In this document: positions 6,584-10,275 of the stretch, piece after piece
Layout of the letters: each line of letters starts with the position of its first letter
How positions within the stretch are numbered: position 1 is the stretch's first letter
Assembly (NCBI GenBank): GCA_965369385.1
Contig: CBDUQP010000118.1
Span: 1-10,275 of the forward strand
Length of the DNA: 10,275 bases
Direction of reading: 5' to 3'
Source of the DNA: CBDUQP01 sp965369385
Lineage (GTDB): Bacteria > Planctomycetota > Phycisphaerae > SM23-33
Notes under the pieces: generated by a model
What the model saw: only the letters and a program-made list of their open reading frames with translations
Database searches by the model: none
What the model was told of the DNA's origin: nothing
Translations under genes and position numbers: made by a program

Positions 6584-6728
6584 GTTGCCTACGTATTCTA
6601 ACCGGCCGCAGGGGTCTTGGCGGCTTGAGTTGGGTGATTCCGACAGAAAAAAGTGTTTTTGGCAGGATTTTCCCACTTGCTTGCTGCCGGGGGCGTGGGT
6701 AATGTTTGCATCGATAAGCAATCGAATG

Positions 6729-6742
6729 TGTAACGCGTTTCA
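6729..6742. promoter_or_regulatory. LacI-family-like operator dyad
   Basis: TGTAACGCGTTTCA is an imperfect 14-bp palindrome in which 6 of 7 base pairs are symmetrical around a central CG. The form AACGCGTT with outer TG/CA is typical of operators bound by LacI-family sugar regulators. It lies just upstream of the isomerase ribosome-binding site, where a repressor would block transcription. No LacI-family gene is in the window. Confidence 0.45.
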
Positions 6743-6760
6743 TGGCAAGAGAGGCAATTG

Positions 6761-7312
6761 ATGCTGACAAGGACACAGGTGACCCAGGCGCAGAGGCGGG
6801 CGGCGGAGATGTTGGATGCCGCCGGTATCGCGATAACGCCAGCTGAGCGAGAGAGTATAGAGGTTGTCGACGAGAATCTGGACGAGTTGGAAGTCCAGGG
6901 GCTTCAGATTGTATCTTACGTTAATACAGATAGATACTGTGCCAAGGAGATAGTGATGTTTCCTCGGCAGACCTGCGTGGAGCACAGGCATCCACCCGTC
7001 GATGGCGATCCGGGAAAGATGGAGACCTTCAGGTGCAGGTGGGGAAAGATATGGCTGTATGTGGCGGGTGAGCCCATTGGAGATATTCAGGCCCGCGTGC
7101 CGGCAGGGAGCGAGATGTGTTACACTGTCGGTAAGGAAATCGAGTTGACTCCGGGCCAGCAGTACACGATCGGGCCTGACACGTTGCACTGGTTCCAGGC
7201 TGGCGACGAAGGCGCGATAGTGTCGGAGTTCTCCAGCACCAGCCGCGACGAAACAGATGTTTTCACCGACACGCGAATAGAACGTATTACAAAGATAGAC
7301 GAAGACGCCTGA
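6761..7312 (+). CDS. D-lyxose/D-mannose ketol-isomerase family cupin
   Basis: The 183-residue protein is a single-domain cupin of the D-lyxose isomerase family, which interconverts D-lyxose and D-xylulose and often D-mannose and D-fructose, using a divalent metal. The four metal ligands are visible: H75 and H77 in EHRHPP, E88 in KMETFRCRWG, and H143 in DTLHWFQ. The family's C-terminal signature SEFSSTSRDETDVFTD spans 155-170. Length is near the usual 165-230 residues. There is no signal peptide, so it is cytoplasmic. ATG 6761 follows AGAGAGG at 7-base spacing; the TTG directly before it is in frame but less likely. The beta-mannosidase gene begins 105 bases downstream on the same strand, so mannose to fructose isomerisation is the likely role here. 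A LacI-like operator immediately upstream suggests induction by a sugar. Confidence 0.87.
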   Translation: MLTRTQVTQAQRRAAEMLDAAGIAITPAERESIEVVDENLDELEVQGLQIVSYVNTDRYCAKEIVMFPRQTCVEHRHPPVDGDPGKMETFRCRWGKIWLYVAGEPIGDIQARVPAGSEMCYTVGKEIELTPGQQYTIGPDTLHWFQAGDEGAIVSEFSSTSRDETDVFTDTRIERITKIDEDA

Positions 7313-7385
7313 TTGCCTGCAAAGGCGGCTGTGCCGGACAAGTGTGCCCTCAGGCAGACATCCACTTATCGTTTCATGTGTAAGG

Positions 7386-7399
7386 GAGCAGGAGTGCTC
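7386..7399 (+). promoter_or_regulatory. Small hairpin ahead of the beta-mannosidase ribosome-binding site
   Basis: GAGCA (7386-7390) pairs with TGCTC (7395-7399) across a GGAG loop. The true ribosome-binding site AAGGA (7405-7409) follows five bases later, 8 bases before ATG 7418. The GGAG in the loop resembles a second, sequestered Shine-Dalgarno sequence. A role in tuning translation is possible but the stem is short. Confidence 0.25.
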
Positions 7400-7417
7400 T
7401 CTGTAAGGAATTGACGT

Positions 7418-9928
7418 ATGAACAAGCTTGCTCAAGAGATATCGCTGAACGGAACATGGGACCTGCTCGACGAAGCTATCGACTTCGATCTTGCGAAAGC
7501 AGATAGTATCGCAAACCGTAATACCGGTTGGATTCCTACGCCCGTGCCCGGCGACGTGCACCAGGGACTTATGGATGCCGGAAAGATTCCCGACCCGCTG
7601 GTAGGGCTCAACAGTTTCGAATGCGATTGGATTGGCGACCGCTCATGGTGGTTCCGCCGCGAATTCGACGCCACGGCCGCCTGGCTGGCTGCCGACGTAG
7701 CCGAGCTTGTGCTGGACGGGCTCGATTCCAACGCCGAAGTTTTCCTGAATTCGGAGCATATCGGTTCGCACCGAAATTCGTTCGTTCCATTCGTTAAGGA
7801 TATCAAGACACTGCTGAAAGAGGGCACCAACACGCTGCTGGTGCGTTTGTCGACCGGCGTTGAAAATGTAACGCCTGAAATGGTGGCAGCCCTCGGAAGT
7901 GATCCGTCTACGCTGGAACCGCGGTTCGGGCCGCCGCGCGGCGATGTTCGCCGGGCTCACGTTCGCAAGCCTCAGTACTCGTTTGGCTGGGACTGGGGCC
8001 CGTGCATGACGACGGTTGCAATCGGTCGGGGCGTGTCGGTGCGTTTGCTGACATCCGCATGTATCCGCGACGTCACCGTCAAGCCGGTTTCCTGCTGTGA
8101 TTCGGTAGTCCTGAAGACCACGGTTACCGTTGATCGCCTTCATCACTACTCCACCAGCGAAGGAGCGGTGAGCGTTTCGGTTTCAGGCCCCACAGGGCAG
8201 AAGTTCACCGCAAGCACGCGCACGCAAATGCTGCTTCCAGGTTTGAACTTCATTGATCTGGATATCGTAATCGAAGATCCCCAACTGTGGTGGCCCGCCG
8301 GTATGGGTGATCAGCCGTTGTATACCATAGAAGCATCGCTCGATACGCCGGCCGGTAATGATGCGTATGAGCCTTTCGAATATGGTATTCGCTTTGTCGA
8401 GTATGACACCACCGATACATGCGTGTTTATCATTAACGGTAGTAAGGTGTTCGCACGCGGAGCCAACTGGGTACCGCAGGACTCCATCTATGCCCGGGTA
8501 ACCGACGAGCGAGTGGAAACGCTCGTCAAGCAGGCCGCCGACGCCAACTTCAACATGCTCCGCATATGGGGTGGCGGGTTGTACGAACGCGAGGCGTTCT
8601 ATCGCACGTGCAATCGTCTGGGCATAATGGTGTTCCAGGACTTTATGTTCGCCTGCTCGCCGTATCCCGATGAGCTGGAATGGTTCCGCAACGAGGTGGC
8701 TGCTGAAGCCGAATACCAGGTTAAACGCCTGCAGAATCATGCGTCTATCGTGCTGTGGTGCGGTAACAACGAGTGCACATGGGGCATTGCCGACTGGTGG
8801 AAGGGCAAGGCCATCGGCGGCGCTCATCTATATAACTACCTGCTTCCGAAGGCCGTCCGCGCCCATGGGTGCGGCGTGCCTTACTGGACCGGTTCACCCT
8901 GCGGCGGCGAAAATCCTAGCGGGGAGGAAGCGGGCAGCGTTCACTTCTACATGGACGCGATGATCAACGATGATATTGAGATACGTACGCGTCCGGAGCA
9001 GTATGACCTGTGCACGTCTTACTTCGTAGCCGAGTATAGCTATCCCGGTACTCCTTGTGTCGAAACCATTCGACAGTTCATGGGTACCGACGACGTTGAC
9101 CGCACCAGCGATGCCTGGAAGCATCACTTGAACACGTTCGACAAGGGCACTGTCGTTCGCGGTATCCAGAAGCGATACAAGGACGATACCGATGCTATGA
9201 GCATTGAGGATTTTGCGATCTACGGCGGTCTGGTGCATGGGATGATGCTTGGCTACGCGATGGATTCGATGCGGGCGAGCATGCAATGCAATGGCTCGCT
9301 GTTCTGGATGCTCGCCGACTCCTGGGGTGAAATCGGCTGGACCATTGTAGATTACTACCTCCGACGCAAGCCTGCGTATTATTATGTCAGACGCTCATAT
9401 GCGCCTATTCGCCTGGTTGCCCGGCCGGTCGGGGACGGGGAAAAAGTCCAGATTACTGCGATCAACGATAAGCTTTCGCCGCTTTCGATAGATATGGAGT
9501 TTGGTTACGTAAGCCTCGACGGAGCAAATGCCGATCTGCAGACCATGCATGTGGAACTTGAGCCGATGTCGAAGGCAGTGGTGTGTACGTTCGCAAAGGG
9601 CGACGCTGACGCCAATGCCGGGCTGTGGATTGCACGCGCTAGCGGCAGGGATGATATCGTGCCTGCGGTCCTGCGGGCCGAGCCCAGAGACCTGCAGATG
9701 AGCGATCCGCAACTGGAGATGAGTATAGTATCCAGCGATTGCGGCGAGTGCACAGTTCGCGTGAGGGCGGCGGTTTTTGCACACGCTGTTCACTTTGACT
9801 TGCCCGAAGGGGCGTTGCCGGAAGATAACTACTTTGATCTGCTGCCTGGCGAATCACGCCAGGTGGTCATCAAGAGCAGTTGCCAGCTTGATCCGAAAGC
9901 AGTCAGCGTAACCAGCGTGCGTTTGTGA
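7418..9928 (+). CDS. Beta-mannosidase, glycoside hydrolase family 2
   Basis: This 836-residue enzyme removes terminal beta-linked mannose from manno-oligosaccharides or N-glycan cores. The GH2 layout is complete. An N-terminal sugar-binding beta-sandwich (about 1-190) has SLNGTWDL, PVPGDVHQGLMDAGKIPDP and WWFRREF; it is followed by QYSFGWDWGP and an Ig-like domain (about 210-320). The TIM barrel begins near residue 335 (NGSKVFARGANWVPQDSI) and carries RIWGGGLYE (382-390). The acid/base is E452 in LWCGNNECTWG. The nucleophile is E539 in FVAEYSYPG, an alternative to the commoner SEFG form. NGSLFWMLADSWGEIGW and YYYVRRSYAPI mark the barrel end before the C-terminal beta domains. Length fits the family. 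No signal peptide is visible, so it probably acts on imported oligosaccharides. ATG 7418 has AAGGA at 8-base spacing. It is likely cotranscribed with the upstream isomerase; no promoter was recognised in the 105-base gap. Confidence 0.95.
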   Translation: MNKLAQEISLNGTWDLLDEAIDFDLAKADSIANRNTGWIPTPVPGDVHQGLMDAGKIPDPLVGLNSFECDWIGDRSWWFRREFDATAAWLAADVAELVLDGLDSNAEVFLNSEHIGSHRNSFVPFVKDIKTLLKEGTNTLLVRLSTGVENVTPEMVAALGSDPSTLEPRFGPPRGDVRRAHVRKPQYSFGWDWGPCMTTVAIGRGVSVRLLTSACIRDVTVKPVSCCDSVVLKTTVTVDRLHHYSTSEGAVSVSVSGPTGQKFTASTRTQMLLPGLNFIDLDIVIEDPQLWWPAGMGDQPLYTIEASLDTPAGNDAYEPFEYGIRFVEYDTTDTCVFIINGSKVFARGANWVPQDSIYARVTDERVETLVKQAADANFNMLRIWGGGLYEREAFYRTCNRLGIMVFQDFMFACSPYPDELEWFRNEVAAEAEYQVKRLQNHASIVLWCGNNECTWGIADWWKGKAIGGAHLYNYLLPKAVRAHGCGVPYWTGSPCGGENPSGEEAGSVHFYMDAMINDDIEIRTRPEQYDLCTSYFVAEYSYPGTPCVETIRQFMGTDDVDRTSDAWKHHLNTFDKGTVVRGIQKRYKDDTDAMSIEDFAIYGGLVHGMMLGYAMDSMRASMQCNGSLFWMLADSWGEIGWTIVDYYLRRKPAYYYVRRSYAPIRLVARPVGDGEKVQITAINDKLSPLSIDMEFGYVSLDGANADLQTMHVELEPMSKAVVCTFAKGDADANAGLWIARASGRDDIVPAVLRAEPRDLQMSDPQLEMSIVSSDCGECTVRVRAAVFAHAVHFDLPEGALPEDNYFDLLPGESRQVVIKSSCQLDPKAVSVTSVRL

Positions 9929-9948
9929 AATGAAATAGCGATTTGTGG

Positions 9949-9994
9949 ATTCCTTGAGGAGCCGTTAAATGATCTGACAGTCAACTCAAGGAAT
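9949..9994 (+). terminator. Long stem-loop after the beta-mannosidase, without U-tract
   Basis: ATTCCTTGAG (9949-9958) is exactly complementary to CTCAAGGAAT (9985-9994), enclosing 26 bases that include the short palindrome TGACAGTCA. It begins 20 bases after the TGA of the beta-mannosidase gene. No T-run follows, so it is at best an atypical terminator or a 3' end-protecting structure. A protein-binding inverted repeat is an alternative. Confidence 0.35.
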
Positions 9995-10032
9995 TCAGGG
10001 ATGTCCTTAGGCGCTGCAGAATCTGAGGGCAT

Positions 10033-10124
10033 CGCACATGCGGAATTCTTCCTTAGGGGAGGGTTTCGCATGCTTTTAATATGGGCGGGGCTGCAAAGGT
10101 CGCAGGTTCTGGATCGCATGTGCG
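10033..10124. repeat. Paired CGCA-NN-TGCG dyads
   Basis: CGCACATGCG (10033-10042) and CGCATGTGCG (10115-10124) are each near-palindromes with identical four-base arms and reversed central dinucleotides, so the two also form a perfect inverted repeat. Flanks are conserved too: ATCGCA-NN-TGCGG in both. Starts are 82 bp apart. Two operator sites for one dimeric regulator, or the arms of a long stem, are both possible. Confidence 0.4.
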
Positions 10125-10159
10125 GGTTACCTCGGAATGCATCGGATCAGGAGTGACGT

Positions 10160-10189
10160 TTGCCCCTTGATTTGGATGCGAGATATGAT
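10160..10189 (+). promoter_or_regulatory. Possible promoter for a gene beyond the window
   Basis: TTGCCC (10160-10165) and TATGAT (10184-10189) are 18 bases apart, matching consensus at 4/6 and 5/6. Transcription would start near 10196 and run off the window. The nearer CGCA-NN-TGCG dyad would then be centred about 76 bases upstream of the start, a usual place for an activator. Confidence 0.3.
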
Positions 10190-10275
10190 TATTCAGGTTG
10201 TGGTGGCGAATTGGCGAAATTTGCCGGATCTGGTATGCAATCATATACTGCAATCTGTGTATGGTCTGTCGGTGC

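Larger units (their letters stand above)
6435..6760. other. Divergent intergenic control region
   Basis: These 326 bases separate the minus-strand URO-D-like gene from the plus-strand isomerase gene. They hold back-to-back candidate promoters (6513-6541 minus, 6556-6583 plus), an inverted repeat TCGAT-AAGCA-ATCGA (6711-6725) and a LacI-like dyad (6729-6742). No small gene is supported. The shared region means one regulator could control both directions. Confidence 0.5.
9929..10275. other. Intergenic region with inverted repeats and a possible promoter
   Basis: No gene is supported in these 347 bases; minus-strand open frames here have no ribosome-binding site or recognisable protein pattern. 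The stretch holds a 10-bp inverted repeat just after the beta-mannosidase (9949-9994), two CGCA-NN-TGCG dyads (10033-10042 and 10115-10124) and a possible promoter (10160-10189) pointing out of the window. Confidence 0.5.

Noticed and set aside
6740..7561. 273-codon minus-strand open frame across the isomerase and mannosidase start
   Set aside because: It crosses two strongly recognised plus-strand genes and resembles no family.
10211..10224. Sigma54-like TGGC-TTGC element
   Set aside because: Only 8 bases separate the GG and GC, whereas a functional -24/-12 promoter needs 10.
1..10275. CRISPR array, tRNA, rRNA or insertion sequence
   Set aside because: No regularly spaced repeats, no cloverleaf with a TPsiC arm, and no transposase or terminal inverted repeats with target duplication were seen in a reading by eye.

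Overview
The window reads as a stretch of carbohydrate and small-molecule catabolism genes from a moderately GC-rich bacterium. The mix of a GH20-like hexosaminidase, a GH2 beta-mannosidase, a URO-D paralogue, Amidohydro_2-type proteins and a PAS-LuxR-type HTH remnant suggests a Planctomycetota (Phycisphaerae-like) or related PVC genome. That assignment is inferred from gene content and protein style, not from any marker gene.

Layout. Positions 3-890 (+) hold the 3' part of a HAD-fold phosphatase-like gene with an N-terminal Ig-like segment; its start lies outside the window. A 365-bp gap with GC-rich hairpins and a good sigma70-type promoter leads to a GH20-family glycoside hydrolase (1256-3121, +). 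It converges on a two-gene minus-strand unit (4667 down to 3145) encoding two TIM-barrel amidohydrolase relatives whose reading frames overlap by 13 bp. The first-transcribed protein keeps all metal ligands; the second has lost every one. Upstream of this unit lies a plus-strand LuxR/GerE helix-turn-helix fragment with no intact N-terminus, probably a decayed regulator (4831-5100). A minus-strand URO-D-superfamily gene follows (6434 down to 5286), closed by a strong intrinsic terminator at 5221-5257.

A divergent intergenic region (6435-6760) carries a candidate promoter for each direction and a LacI-like operator dyad. It precedes a D-lyxose/D-mannose isomerase-type cupin (6761-7312, +) and a GH2 beta-mannosidase (7418-9928, +). 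The last 347 bp have no gene, but contain a long inverted repeat, two copies of a CGCA-NN-TGCG dyad 82 bp apart and a possible promoter for a gene beyond the window.

How the genes fit together. The clearest link is the isomerase-mannosidase pair: beta-mannosidase would release mannose from imported manno-oligosaccharides, and the cupin isomerase could convert mannose to fructose for glycolysis. Neither glycosidase shows an obvious signal peptide, so intracellular processing of imported oligosaccharides is the simplest reading. The URO-D paralogue and the amidohydrolase pair have no assignable substrate. I see no CRISPR array, tRNA, rRNA, transposase or prophage gene. No wholly new system is evident; the ligand-less amidohydrolase paired with its intact paralogue is the most unusual item.
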